Source: Lactococcus lactis
GTDB lineage: Bacteria; Bacillota; Bacilli; Lactobacillales; Streptococcaceae
DNA: 64,000 nucleotides
Assembly (NCBI RefSeq): GCF_029023865.1
Contig: NZ_CP118969.1
Coordinates: 1,550,001-1,614,000, forward strand
Direction of reading: 5' to 3'
A program made the translations under genes and the position numbers. How positions within the stretch are numbered: the stretch's first letter is position 1; each line of letters begins with the position of its first letter. A model generated the notes under the pieces. The model was given only the letters and a program-made list of their open reading frames with translations, was not told the DNA's origin and ran no database searches. This document shows, piece by piece, positions 56,510 through 64,000 of the stretch.

Positions 56510-58177
56510 CTAAAATAATCCTGAGATTTTTCCATCATCAGTGACATCCATTTTTAAAGCTGCTGGATTTTTAGGAAGCCCTGGCATTGTCATCACGTCC
56601 CCCAAAAGAGCAACGATAAATCCAGCTCCAATTTTTGGAAGTAGTTCACGAACTGTAACTTCAAAGCCTTCTGGCGCCGCTAAAAGATTTGGTTGGTCTG
56701 AAAATGAATATTGAGTTTTAGCCATGCATACTGGCAAATCATTCCAACCATTTTCTTCAATTTCTCTCATCTGACGCTTAGCCTTTGGTGAATAATTGAC
56801 TTTGGAACCGCCATAAATTTCTGTCACAACTTTGTCAATTTTAGCTGATAATGGCTCTTTTAGGTCATAAAGATAGCTAAAATCAGATTTTTCTTGTAAC
56901 ATTCCTGACAGTTTTTCGGCCAAATCTAAACCACCTTCACCACCCTTAGCAAAGACTTGGGTCAATGAAACTGGAACTCCCAATGCTTCTGTCAGCTCTT
57001 TTAATGCTGAAATTTCAGATTTAGTATCTGATGCAAACTCATTAATTGCCACAATTACTGGCAAACCGTAACTCTGCATATTTTTAATATGACGTTCTAA
57101 ATTAGCAAAGCCCTTTTTAACAGCCTCTACGTTTTCCTTAGTCAATTCTTTTTTATCAAGGCCACCATGCATTTTAAGTGCACGAAGTGTAGCCACAATT
57201 ACTACCGCATCAGGTTGTTTTCCGAGCTGACGAGTTTTGATATCTAAAAATTTCTCACCACCAAGGTCAGCTCCAAACCCAGCTTCTGTAATGACAATAT
57301 CCGATAGTTTTAAGGCTGTTTTCGTTGCCAAAACAGAATTACAACCATGTGCAATATTGGCAAAAGGCCCACCGTGAATCAAAGCTGGCGTTCCCTCAAT
57401 TGTCTGAACAAGGTTTGGTTTCAGTGCATCTTTCAGGAGCATCGCAATAGCCCCTTGAACCCCTAAATCACCAAGGGTTACAGGTTTACGGTCATAAGAC
57501 TGAGCCAGAACAATTTTTCCTAAACGTTCTTTCAAATCGCTGATTGAAGTTGCCAAACATAAAACCGCCATAATTTCACTGGCTACTGTAATATCAAAAC
57601 CATCTTCACGGGGCACACCATTTAAAGGGCCACCAAGTCCAACAGTGACATGACGAAGGGCACGGTCATTCAAATCAACAACACGTTTCCAAATGATTCT
57701 TCTTGGGTCGATATTTAACGGATTTCCTTGATGAAGCGAATTATCAAGAAATGCCGAAATAGCATTATTGGCAGTTGTAATCGCATGAATATCCCCTGTA
57801 AAATGAAGATTAATATCTTCCATTGGTAATACCTGTGCAAAACCACCACCAGCAGCTCCACCCTTAATTCCCATAACGGGCCCTAAAGAAGGTTCACGCA
57901 AGGCCACCATTACATTTTCACCTTGTCTTGCAAATGCATCAGCCAAACCGACAGTAACTGTCGATTTTCCTTCACCAGCAGGTGTGGGATTAATTGATGT
58001 CACCAAAACAAGTTTTCCTTCAGACTGTTGGTCAAATTTATCTAAAACCTCTAAAGGAATTTTAGCTTTGTATTTACCATAAAGTTCGATATCATCAAAT
58101 GATAGTCCAATCTTTTCAGCAATTTTGGTAATAGGTTGAATGTCAGCAGCTTGAGCAATTTCAATATCCGTTTTCAT
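56510..58177 (-). CDS. fhs: Formate-tetrahydrofolate ligase
   Basis: A 555-residue enzyme that makes 10-formyl-tetrahydrofolate from formate, ATP and tetrahydrofolate, feeding purine synthesis. The ATP-binding P-loop is [10 protein letters not shown] (about residues 64-73). L-R-E-P-S-L-G-P and G-G-A-A-G-G-G are family signatures. The length is normal. The upstream region has a perfect PurBox with an extended -10 placed 66 bases from it, so purine limitation should activate it. GGAG precedes the ATG. Confidence 0.97.
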   Translation of the reverse strand: MKTDIEIAQAADIQPITKIAEKIGLSFDDIELYGKYKAKIPLEVLDKFDQQSEGKLVLVTSINPTPAGEGKSTVTVGLADAFARQGENVMVALREPSLGPVMGIKGGAAGGGFAQVLPMEDINLHFTGDIHAITTANNAISAFLDNSLHQGNPLNIDPRRIIWKRVVDLNDRALRHVTVGLGGPLNGVPREDGFDITVASEIMAVLCLATSISDLKERLGKIVLAQSYDRKPVTLGDLGVQGAIAMLLKDALKPNLVQTIEGTPALIHGGPFANIAHGCNSVLATKTALKLSDIVITEAGFGADLGGEKFLDIKTRQLGKQPDAVVIVATLRALKMHGGLDKKELTKENVEAVKKGFANLERHIKNMQSYGLPVIVAINEFASDTKSEISALKELTEALGVPVSLTQVFAKGGEGGLDLAEKLSGMLQEKSDFSYLYDLKEPLSAKIDKVVTEIYGGSKVNYSPKAKRQMREIEENGWNDLPVCMAKTQYSFSDQPNLLAAPEGFEVTVRELLPKIGAGFIVALLGDVMTMPGLPKNPAALKMDVTDDGKISGLF

Positions 58178-58232
58178 AATTCTCCTCTAAAGGCTTCTCA
58201 TATTTGAGTTTAATTATACTAATTTTAATATT

Positions 58233-58308
58233 ATTCTAACAAAAAATGAAGGAATTTTCCCTTAATAGTATTTCTTTTGGCAGGCTTAACTAAAAATTGT
58301 TCGGAAAT
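58233..58308 (-). promoter_or_regulatory. PurBox and promoter of fhs
   Basis: On the minus strand ATTTCCGAACAAT (58296-58308) matches AWWWCCGAACWWT fully. TG-T-TAGAAT (58233-58241) would start transcription near 58226, placing the PurBox centre at about -76. A second -10-like TATAAT at 58213-58218 is possible. Confidence 0.7.
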
Positions 58309-58312
58309 AAAA

Positions 58313-58330
58313 AAACTAGCTTTCGCTAGC
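58313..58330 (-). terminator. Terminator of the UPF0145 gene
   Basis: The stem CTAGC/GCTAG with a GAAA loop on the minus strand, followed by TTTTTTT. It is short, but the loop is stable. Confidence 0.7.
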
Positions 58331-58332
58331 CT

Positions 58333-58659
58333 TTAGATTTTTTCAATTTTAACAGCTGTTCCATAAGCAGCGACAGAATCAATATTTTGGAAAGTCGATG
58401 AGTCAAAACGCATCGCAACAATTGCATTTGCTCCTTTGGCTTTAGCTTCCTCTCTCATACGATCAATCGAAGTTTCACGGGTTTCATGTTGAAGTTTTGT
58501 ATAACCATTTATTTCGCCACCTACAACAGTTTTCATCTGTTGACCGGCACTTGAAAATAAATTTCTTGAACGCGTTGTTAATCCGAAAACTTCACCATAT
58601 ACTTCAGTAATTCGATAACCAGCCACTTCATTTGTAGTCACAATAAGTATTTCTTCCAT
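58333..58659 (-). CDS. UPF0145/YbjQ-family protein
   Basis: A 108-residue protein starting at ATG 58659 (M-E-E-I-L-I-V-T-T-N-E-V). The segment G-Y-R-I-T-E-V-Y-G-E-V-F-G-L-T-T-R-S-R-N (about residues 14-33) and A-K-A-K-G-A-N-A-I-V-A-M-R-F-D (about 75-89) are typical of YbjQ proteins, which form pentamers and may bind metals. The function is unknown. AAAAGAG precedes the start. It has its own terminator before fhs. Confidence 0.87.
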   Translation of the reverse strand: MEEILIVTTNEVAGYRITEVYGEVFGLTTRSRNLFSSAGQQMKTVVGGEINGYTKLQHETRETSIDRMREEAKAKGANAIVAMRFDSSTFQNIDSVAAYGTAVKIEKI

Positions 58660-58742
58660 TTTATTTCTCTTTTCATAAAGCATAATTTTAAAATAATTAT
58701 AGCATGACTAAAAAAATAGTCAACAATTTTTATTTACTACTT

Positions 58743-59189
58743 TTAGTTTTGGTAAAGAACTTCAAATTCTTCGCAAAGCACTTCCATATTAGGACTATAT
58801 ACTTTTAAGTCACTCCAAAAGTCTTTATGCACTTTCCGCCAGTAGTCTAAACTTTGATCCCCTTCTCCTTCTTTAAAAGCATGCTCAGCGCTGACATCAA
58901 AAAAATTTCGCACATAAACTTTAGAAGTTGTAATAGCAGCTCTTGGTTGACCTTTTCCATCTAGTAAAATATCAAATTTTCCATCAACTGAAGGGAATGG
59001 TTCATCTTCACCATATTCAGCTACAGCGCTAGCCGTCGCACTTTTCTTTCCTTCTAATACTAAATCTAAAAGTTTATCAGCCAATTCTGGCTCAGTTATT
59101 GGACCATCAACCTCATTACAAAATGCCCAAGCCCACCTAAAATTTTCTCTTGCCAATCCTGCTTCTTTGATAAAATCTTCGTAAGTCAT
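58743..59189 (-). CDS. ASCH-domain protein
   Basis: A 148-residue protein whose whole length resembles the ASCH (PUA-like) fold, thought to bind RNA or act on modified nucleosides. Typical marks are E-G-K-K-S-A-T-A-S (about residues 47-55), where the conserved G-x-K-x-x-T/S lies, and V-Y-V-R-N-F-F-D-V-S-A-E-H-A-F-K-E-G-E (about 91-109), with D-Y-W-R-K-V-H. The role is unknown. It follows deoD by 139 bases, past a terminator. Confidence 0.85.
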   Translation of the reverse strand: MTYEDFIKEAGLARENFRWAWAFCNEVDGPITEPELADKLLDLVLEGKKSATASAVAEYGEDEPFPSVDGKFDILLDGKGQPRAAITTSKVYVRNFFDVSAEHAFKEGEGDQSLDYWRKVHKDFWSDLKVYSPNMEVLCEEFEVLYQN

Positions 59190-59295
59190 CTTTTCTCCTT
59201 TGTTTGAAGGAAAATTTAATTTCCTAGTTTATTCCATCATATCAAAATTTTTTAAGCACAGATGATTAAATGCATTTTTATTGATAATAAATAAA

Positions 59296-59322
59296 AAAGT
59301 CCTGTCATTAAGACAGAACTTT
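59296..59322 (-). terminator. deoD terminator
   Basis: The stem AAAGTTCTGTC/GACAGGACTTT (one G-U) with a five-base loop, followed by a T-run on the minus strand, directly after the deoD stop. Confidence 0.85.
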
Positions 59323-59328
59323 AACTAA

Positions 59329-60033
59329 TTATTCAGAAATCAAAGTTTCCAAACCAACTTTCATCATATCTGTGAAAGTCAATTGACGCTCTTCAGAAGT
59401 TGTTGATTCTCCAGTCAAAATATGGTCAGAGATTGTCATAATTCCCAAAGTTTGAACTTTATATTTTGCCCCAAGATAATAAAGGCCAGCAGCTTCCATT
59501 TCAACAGCCTTCACACCAAGTTTTCCAACTTTAACTGCATCTGGTCCACCGTAGAACAAATCAGAGCTGAGAATATTTCCAACGTGAGTTGTAATTCCAA
59601 GGTCTTTTGCAATATGATATGCTTTATCAAGCAAATCAAAATCAGCAATTTGGGGGAAATCAAAATCAGGGAAATCATTACGAATAATCGCTGAAGTTGT
59701 CGCAGCTGCTTGCCCAATGACAAGGTCACGAATATGAACATCTTCATTTACAGAACCAGCAGTCCCAACACGAATTAATCTTTTTACACCGTATTCTGTA
59801 ATTAATTCATTAGCATAGATTGAGATTGAAGGAATTCCCATTCCTGTTCCCATAACAGAAACACGATGGCCCTTGTAAGTTCCAGTAAAGCCAAGCATTC
59901 CGCGAACTTGGTTAAATTGCACAGCATCTTCAAGGAAGTTTTCTGCGATAAATTTTGCGCGAAGTGGATCTCCTGGTAAGAGAATTTTATCTGCGATTTC
60001 GCCTTTTTGAGCTTCGATATGTGGTGTTGGCAT
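59329..60033 (-). CDS. deoD: Purine-nucleoside phosphorylase, DeoD type
   Basis: A 234-residue phosphorylase that splits purine nucleosides with phosphate to base and pentose-1-phosphate. The start T-P-H-I-E-A and L-P-G-D-P-L-R-A-K (about residues 18-26), G-T-G-M-G-I-P-S (about 62-69), then E-M-E-A-A (about 179-183) and S-D-H (catalytic Asp, about 203) are all present. Its pentose-1-phosphate product is used by DeoB, encoded upstream. The size is usual for hexameric DeoD. Confidence 0.96.
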   Translation of the reverse strand: MPTPHIEAQKGEIADKILLPGDPLRAKFIAENFLEDAVQFNQVRGMLGFTGTYKGHRVSVMGTGMGIPSISIYANELITEYGVKRLIRVGTAGSVNEDVHIRDLVIGQAAATTSAIIRNDFPDFDFPQIADFDLLDKAYHIAKDLGITTHVGNILSSDLFYGGPDAVKVGKLGVKAVEMEAAGLYYLGAKYKVQTLGIMTISDHILTGESTTSEERQLTFTDMMKVGLETLISE

Positions 60034-60072
60034 TTTTAATTTCCTTTTCTTTTAATATAATTATCAAATTTA

Positions 60073-60080
60073 CTGACAGA
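60073..60080. repeat. ACTGACAG dispersed element
   Basis: An exact copy between the zinc-ribbon gene and deoD, with a weak partner (CATCAGTAA) nine bases on. It may form a weak hairpin. Confidence 0.55.
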
Positions 60081-60103
60081 ATTTCCATCAGTAAGTTAAG
60101 AAC

Positions 60104-60373
60104 TTAATTTTTCCAGCGTTTCAAACCTTTGAGTTGCATTGGATAAAGCTTTTTGAAAAGCCATTTTTGCATTTTGGGCATTGAATTATTATCTAAACCT
60201 TTTCGCCCAATTTCAACCATTTCAGCAAAAGTAAGTTCTGGTTGGACAAATCGTCCTTGCATATAGCAATAGATACAATAGTCTGTTGAAAACTCTCCAT
60301 TTGCTTGCGTTCCCTTATAAGAATCATCAGCAATTGGCATTCCACACGACTGACAAAATGCTTTCTTAGCCAT
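60104..60373 (-). CDS. Small zinc-ribbon protein of unknown function
   Basis: An 89-residue protein with four cysteines spaced as a zinc ribbon: C-Q-S-C-G-M-P (Cys7 and Cys10) and Y-C-I-Y-C-Y (Cys33 and Cys36). The rest is helical and basic (K-M-Q-K-W-L-F-K-K-L-Y). It resembles a family of putative zinc-ribbon proteins with unknown role. The gene lies between deoB and deoD, flanked by copies of the dispersed element, so its link to nucleoside salvage is only by position. Confidence 0.75.
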   Translation of the reverse strand: MAKKAFCQSCGMPIADDSYKGTQANGEFSTDYCIYCYMQGRFVQPELTFAEMVEIGRKGLDNNSMPKMQKWLFKKLYPMQLKGLKRWKN

Positions 60374-60392
60374 AAATAAATCTTTCTAAACT

Positions 60393-60415
60393 CTGTCAGT
60401 AAAATTTACTGACAG
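60393..60415. repeat. Perfect 23-base palindrome of two elements
   Basis: CTGTCAGT (60393-60400) and ACTGACAG (60408-60415) are mirror copies around AAAATTT, giving one continuous palindrome between deoB and the zinc-ribbon gene. Confidence 0.8.
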
Positions 60416-60428
60416 AAATTTTTTCCTA

Positions 60429-61664
60429 TTAAACCAAAGCATCCAAGAATGATTCACCAGTTTGAGCCTTCTTAACAGAGAAGTTTTCGGCAACAGTTGC
60501 TGAAATATCAGCAAAATGTCCCACTGGTAAAACTTTAGGGTCTTTCAATGATTTAGAGAAAATCACGAGTGGAATATATTCACGAGTATGGTCAGTTCCT
60601 ACGTATGAAGGGTCATTTCCGTGGTCAGCAGTAATCATCAACAAATCATCTTCTTTCATTGCATCAATGATTTCTGGCAAACGACCGTCAAAGTCTTCAA
60701 TTGCTTTTCCGTAACCTTCAACATCGCGACGATGTCCATATTTAGCATCGAAGTCAACTAAGTTTGTGAAAGAAAATCCTTCGGTAAACTCAGCTTTTGT
60801 CATTGCTTTAAGCAGACGGTCAACCCCGTCCATATCGTTATGATTATGCCCCATATCATATTTCACACCTACTGTGTTGAAAATATCTGAAATTTTCCCA
60901 ACTGAATAAGTATCAATTCCAGCCTTATAAAGTTTTTCCAAAACTGTTTCAGCAAATGGTGACAAAGCATAGTCACGACGTCCATCAGTTCGTTCAAAGT
61001 TTCCAGCTTCTCCAACATAAGGGCGAGCGATGATTCGGCCAATCATGATTCCAGACCCTTCAAGGGTAATTGAACGAACATATTCACAAATTTTATAAAG
61101 TTCTTCACGAGAAATGACATCTTCATGTGCCGCAATTTGCAAAACAGGGTCTGCTGAAGTATAAATAATCAACTCACCAGTTTCCAATTGACGAGGACCA
61201 AAATCTTCAATGACTGCTGTTCCAGAATAAGGTTTATTTGCTTCACGAATGATTTTACGGCCAGAAAATTCTTCAATTTTTTCAAGTAAATCCTCTGGAT
61301 AACCTTCTGGATAAGTTGGGAATGGCGTTTGAATATTTAAGCCCATAATTTCCCAGTGCCCAGTCATTGTATCCTTACCTTTTGAAATTTCTTCTAGTTT
61401 AGTGACATATGCTGCTGGTTTATCAGCTTTTGGAACCGTTTTGAGCGGACTTTCGCGCGGGATATTTCCCCAACCCAATTTTTGAAGGTTAGGCACATCA
61501 AGCCCACGAATTTCTGAAATATGACCAATCGTGTCTGAGTTCACATCATTAATTGCTTCATGCGTTTCAACGTCATGATTAAAGAATTTGTCAGCATCTG
61601 GTGCAGCACCAATTCCGACAGAGTCCATTACAACAAGATGAATACGACCAAATTTTTTAGGCAT
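60429..61664 (-). CDS. deoB: Phosphopentomutase
   Basis: A 411-residue metal enzyme that interconverts (deoxy)ribose-1-phosphate and -5-phosphate. The alkaline-phosphatase-like fold shows [13 protein letters not shown] (Asp, about residues 12-24), [10 protein letters not shown] (nucleophile Thr, about 95-104) and I-T-A-D-H-G-N-D-P (metal ligands, about 347-355). G-T-D-H-T-R-E is next. The length is normal. It leads the group deoB - zinc-ribbon gene - deoD. Confidence 0.97.
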   Translation of the reverse strand: MPKKFGRIHLVVMDSVGIGAAPDADKFFNHDVETHEAINDVNSDTIGHISEIRGLDVPNLQKLGWGNIPRESPLKTVPKADKPAAYVTKLEEISKGKDTMTGHWEIMGLNIQTPFPTYPEGYPEDLLEKIEEFSGRKIIREANKPYSGTAVIEDFGPRQLETGELIIYTSADPVLQIAAHEDVISREELYKICEYVRSITLEGSGIMIGRIIARPYVGEAGNFERTDGRRDYALSPFAETVLEKLYKAGIDTYSVGKISDIFNTVGVKYDMGHNHNDMDGVDRLLKAMTKAEFTEGFSFTNLVDFDAKYGHRRDVEGYGKAIEDFDGRLPEIIDAMKEDDLLMITADHGNDPSYVGTDHTREYIPLVIFSKSLKDPKVLPVGHFADISATVAENFSVKKAQTGESFLDALV

Positions 61665-61810
61665 TATATCTCTCCATTTCTGCTGCTATATCAATAGCAA
61701 AACTAACTAATTCTATTATACATAAACTCTTCCAAAAAGGGCAGTCAAAGCTGTTAAAAAAATACAATTTTTTTGTCAAAAATTGCATTTTCTACTAAAT
61801 AGATGTCATA

Positions 61811-61845
61811 AAAAAATCATTAGATGTTTGTCCAATGATTTTTTT
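61811..61845 (-). terminator. Terminator of the LCP-like gene
   Basis: A-run plus TCATT paired with AATGA plus T-run across a 12-base loop, directly after the stop on the minus strand. Confidence 0.85.
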
Positions 61846-61849
61846 CTTT

Positions 61850-62770
61850 TTATTTTAAACTTTCTTGAAATTGTATTTTCGCCAAATCAAGATTAGCTTG
61901 TGAAATTGTCGTCACTTCTGACTGTCCCTCCACTTTATCGCTATGGATATTAATTTTTTTAATCCTTATTGCTCCATGGTAATTTAATGCTAAAGCCTTA
62001 ACATTTCCAAAGTTAAAACTTGTTTTAAAAACCTTAGGGAATGCCGTCAAAATTTGACCATAATGTCTAATTAAAACACGTGGACTTTTGAGTTTGCTAA
62101 CGACTGCCATCACTACTTCTTGCTGACGTGCAAAAGCTTTTTTAGTATCTCCAGCATTTAACAAAGTAAAATATGCTGCCACTTCCTCTGCTTTATTTAA
62201 AGCAACTGTCCCTTGAGGAAATTTAAATCCTTGTGCCGAAAATTCATTAGCATTTTGAATGGATACGCCACCAATCGCTTGAACTAATTCTCCCATTTGA
62301 TCGAAATTCATTCCTACAAATTTATTAATTTTAACCTGAAGTAGTTTTTCCATTTCTTTAATAACCGCAGCTTCTCCCTTAGAATTATAGAGAGTTAATA
62401 AGGTTTGTTTGTCTGGAAGTATGGCACTTGTAGAAAGATTGATAACGGTTGTTTGTTGTAAACGAGGGTTTGTTGCTGCCAAATTTGCCGACACCAATAC
62501 ATCTTTCCCATCAATTTTACTTATTCCAAGAATTGCCGTCGTAAATGGCTCTTTCTTTTTTAAGGAAATAGAGGTCATTTGCGTTGGCGGATTCACATAA
62601 GCCTTCGTTACGGCTGTTTTCAAATCAAAATAAACTTTTCCACCAACAGCTCCTAAAATTATGATAAAAAACAAAAGTACAAATAAAAATATTTTTAAAA
62701 CTTTTCTCTTCTTCTTTTTGTTTCCACGTTTTATTTGCCTTCCATCTTCTGCCACTCTAGATTTAACCAT
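61850..62770 (-). CDS. LytR-CpsA-Psr-family protein lacking key catalytic residues
   Basis: A 306-residue protein with a very basic N-terminus (K-K-K-K-R-K), one membrane helix (about residues 25-47) and an outer LCP-like domain. The family normally attaches wall polymers to peptidoglycan. The back half is recognisable (I-N-K-F-V-G-M-N-F-D-Q-M, then A-I-G-G-V, and A-R-Q-Q-E-V near 214). The catalytic R-S-D and P-R-D-T segments are replaced (V-L-V-S-A-N and L-S-T-S-A-I-L), so the lipid-phosphate site is probably not functional. It follows the CDP-glycerol transferase by ten bases, which supports a wall-polymer role. Confidence 0.75.
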   Translation of the reverse strand: MVKSRVAEDGRQIKRGNKKKKRKVLKIFLFVLLFFIIILGAVGGKVYFDLKTAVTKAYVNPPTQMTSISLKKKEPFTTAILGISKIDGKDVLVSANLAATNPRLQQTTVINLSTSAILPDKQTLLTLYNSKGEAAVIKEMEKLLQVKINKFVGMNFDQMGELVQAIGGVSIQNANEFSAQGFKFPQGTVALNKAEEVAAYFTLLNAGDTKKAFARQQEVVMAVVSKLKSPRVLIRHYGQILTAFPKVFKTSFNFGNVKALALNYHGAIRIKKINIHSDKVEGQSEVTTISQANLDLAKIQFQESLK

Positions 62771-62780
62771 TTTATTCTCC

Positions 62781-63896
62781 TTAACCTCTTATAATTGACT
62801 CAATCAAATCTAAGACTCGGTCCGTTGATTTTCCATCTCTAAATTTATATATTTTATCAGTAAATAATTGCCGTTTCAAATCATCACTCTCTGTTTCACC
62901 ATTAACAGCTATTATTGCTTTAATTAACTCATCTTCATTTTTAGTGACTTGCCCTGGAAATTCATTTTCATAATCAATCGTAAATCCAGGCTTATGTGAA
63001 TATGTCATTAAATCAGGACTATAAGCAATAATTGGTTTATTAAAGACCATCCAATCAATTGCAATTGCCGAATAATCTGTCACTAAAATATCTGTCACAC
63101 AAAAAAGTGAGGAAATCAACTCATCTTGAATATATAAAACATGTTCATTTTTTTCATAATTTGAATGCTGAATAAGTGGGTGACTTTTATAAATGACTAT
63201 ATAATCATTTCCAATTGCCTGATGAATCTTTTCTAAATCAATCAGTGCTTCCTTAAAATGCGTACTAATCCGTCCTCTAAATGTTGGAGCATATGTGATA
63301 ATTTTCTTTCCTTTTAAAAGAGGATATTTTCCTAGCAATCTCTGATAAGTCAAGTCAACAAAATTTTGGTCGAAAATCTTATCATTATTTGGAATTCCAG
63401 TAACAAAAACCTGATCCTCTATAACATTAAATGCACGCGCAAAAATTGGTTTTAAGAAGTCGGAGTTAACAATCGTATAGTCATAATGATTAACGATATA
63501 GTCTCGCTCCACATCATTTCCAAATTTTTTCAAAGCGCCTGTCGCATGCCACAACTGCAAAACTTTAACATTCTTACGGTGTGGAAACTTAGAAATAACA
63601 AAATTATTATAATCAATAATGACTAAACGTGAACTTTCAATCAAAAATAATTGGCGAATACAAGCATAACCATATTTTATATTTCCCCAAAGTGATGATT
63701 CAAATTTGAACAAAACTGTCCGCAATTCATATTTATTTTTTTCGTTCAACCGATCATAAATCAACTTAAAATCTTTTGATAAATTATCATGTTCTAAAGA
63801 AATAAAAGTAATCCGATTTTGTTTCACCCTAGAAATAAAGGCAAAAGGATAAAAAATCCCAAGAATTATTGTCAAAATAATTGATTTAGTTTTCAT
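62781..63896 (-). CDS. CDP-glycerol glycerophosphotransferase-like protein
   Basis: About 371 residues starting at ATG 63896 (M-K-T-K-S-I-I-L-T), with AAGAGGA upstream. A longer frame exists without support. After an N-terminal hydrophobic segment it has the TagB/TagF fold: Q-L-W-H-A-T-G-A-L-K-K-F-G (about residues 118-130, with the conserved His), T-Y-A-P-T-F-R-G-R (about 198-206), K-S-H-P (about 241-244) and T-D-Y-S-A-I-A-I-D-W (about 274-283). It probably adds glycerol- or polyol-phosphate units to a wall polymer at the membrane. The neighbours are an LCP protein and another partial gene of the same kind. Confidence 0.88.
   Translation of the reverse strand: MKTKSIILTIILGIFYPFAFISRVKQNRITFISLEHDNLSKDFKLIYDRLNEKNKYELRTVLFKFESSLWGNIKYGYACIRQLFLIESSRLVIIDYNNFVISKFPHRKNVKVLQLWHATGALKKFGNDVERDYIVNHYDYTIVNSDFLKPIFARAFNVIEDQVFVTGIPNNDKIFDQNFVDLTYQRLLGKYPLLKGKKIITYAPTFRGRISTHFKEALIDLEKIHQAIGNDYIVIYKSHPLIQHSNYEKNEHVLYIQDELISSLFCVTDILVTDYSAIAIDWMVFNKPIIAYSPDLMTYSHKPGFTIDYENEFPGQVTKNEDELIKAIIAVNGETESDDLKRQLFTDKIYKFRDGKSTDRVLDLIESIIRG
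63434..63440 (-). other. Chi-like heptamer GCGCGTG
   Basis: An exact GCGCGTG on the minus strand inside the CDP-glycerol transferase gene. Confidence 0.4.
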
Positions 63897-64000
63897 AAAA
63901 AATCCTCTTAGCAACCTTAGAACTAACATCACCATCATTCCATGAATTAAAGACTTGATTAAATGTTCTCAAACGTTCATAATCAAAAACCCCTTCTTTA
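63886..64000 (-). CDS. Partial gene, C-terminal end, possibly another wall-polymer transferase
   Basis: The last 37 codons of a gene that enters from the right edge, ending S-S-K-V-A-K-R-I-F-Y-E-N with TAA at 63886-63888. The stretch F-N-Q-V-F-N-S-W-N-D-G-D-V-S-S-K-V resembles the end of CDP-glycerol transferases, but it is too short to be sure. It overlaps the next gene's start by 11 bases, so the two are coupled in one operon. Confidence 0.55.
   Translation of the reverse strand, partial: KEGVFDYERLRTFNQVFNSWNDGDVSSKVAKRIFYEN

Overview
The window looks like the chromosome of a dairy-type Lactococcus (L. lactis or L. cremoris). The base composition is AT-rich. Gene content and order fit this genus: parE and parC lie in one cluster, fruR-fruC-fruA form one operon, hrcA-grpE-dnaK lack an adjacent dnaJ, and two sites match the lactococcal PurBox. 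Four copies of the lactococcal Chi heptamer GCGCGTG are present. Most genes are on the minus strand, which suggests that replication runs from right to left here. I see no rRNA, tRNA, CRISPR array, insertion sequence or prophage.

Layout. 1-3.4 kb: the start of a membrane-anchored protein and a dead surface-protein gene with two in-frame stops. 3.6-12.2 kb: CorA, ParC, an acetyltransferase, an exonuclease, a cysteine-less hydrolase, ParE and PlsY. 12.2-16.7 kb: the aerobic class Ib ribonucleotide reductase genes nrdH, nrdI, nrdE and nrdF, with unusual non-coding gaps. 16.7-19.8 kb: ftsX, ftsE and prfB. 19.9-26.2 kb: an accessory-like stretch with a phosphoesterase, ntdP, a frameshifted formate/nitrite channel, and a TetR-controlled ABC exporter whose ATPase has a premature stop. 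26.2-34.4 kb: rapZ-glmR-whiA, a cardiolipin-synthase-like protein and the fructose operon. 34.4-41.4 kb: an M20 amidohydrolase, oleate hydratase and the HrcA/CIRCE heat-shock operon. 41.4-51.4 kb: wall carboxypeptidase, phosphatase, UPF0210 and ACT-domain proteins, MenA, RNase R and SecG. 51.5-56.4 kb: thioredoxin reductase with a cystine-type ABC transporter, then an NlpC/P60 wall hydrolase. 56.5-61.7 kb: Fhs and the nucleoside genes deoB and deoD. 61.8-64 kb: a degenerate LytR-CpsA-Psr protein and CDP-glycerol transferases of wall polymer synthesis.

How the genes work together. Purine and one-carbon metabolism links ntdP and fhs through PurBoxes placed near -76, with deoB and deoD for nucleoside salvage. 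Redox supply links NrdH, TrxB and the probable cystine importer. The wall is served by FtsEX, NlpC/P60, the M15 peptidase, LCP and the CDP-glycerol transferases.

The most striking signal that ordinary annotation does not explain is a short dispersed element, ACTGACAG/CTGTCAGT, usually extended to TTTACTGACAG. I counted 38 exact copies by hand, where base composition alone predicts one or two. Copies occur as inverted pairs between genes, often acting as terminators, and also inside genes in several reading frames. This resembles the layout of DNA-uptake sequences in other bacteria, though its function here is unknown. Other notable points are three broken genes, three proteins lacking catalytic residues, two probable leaderless mRNAs, and several promoters fused directly to the preceding terminator.
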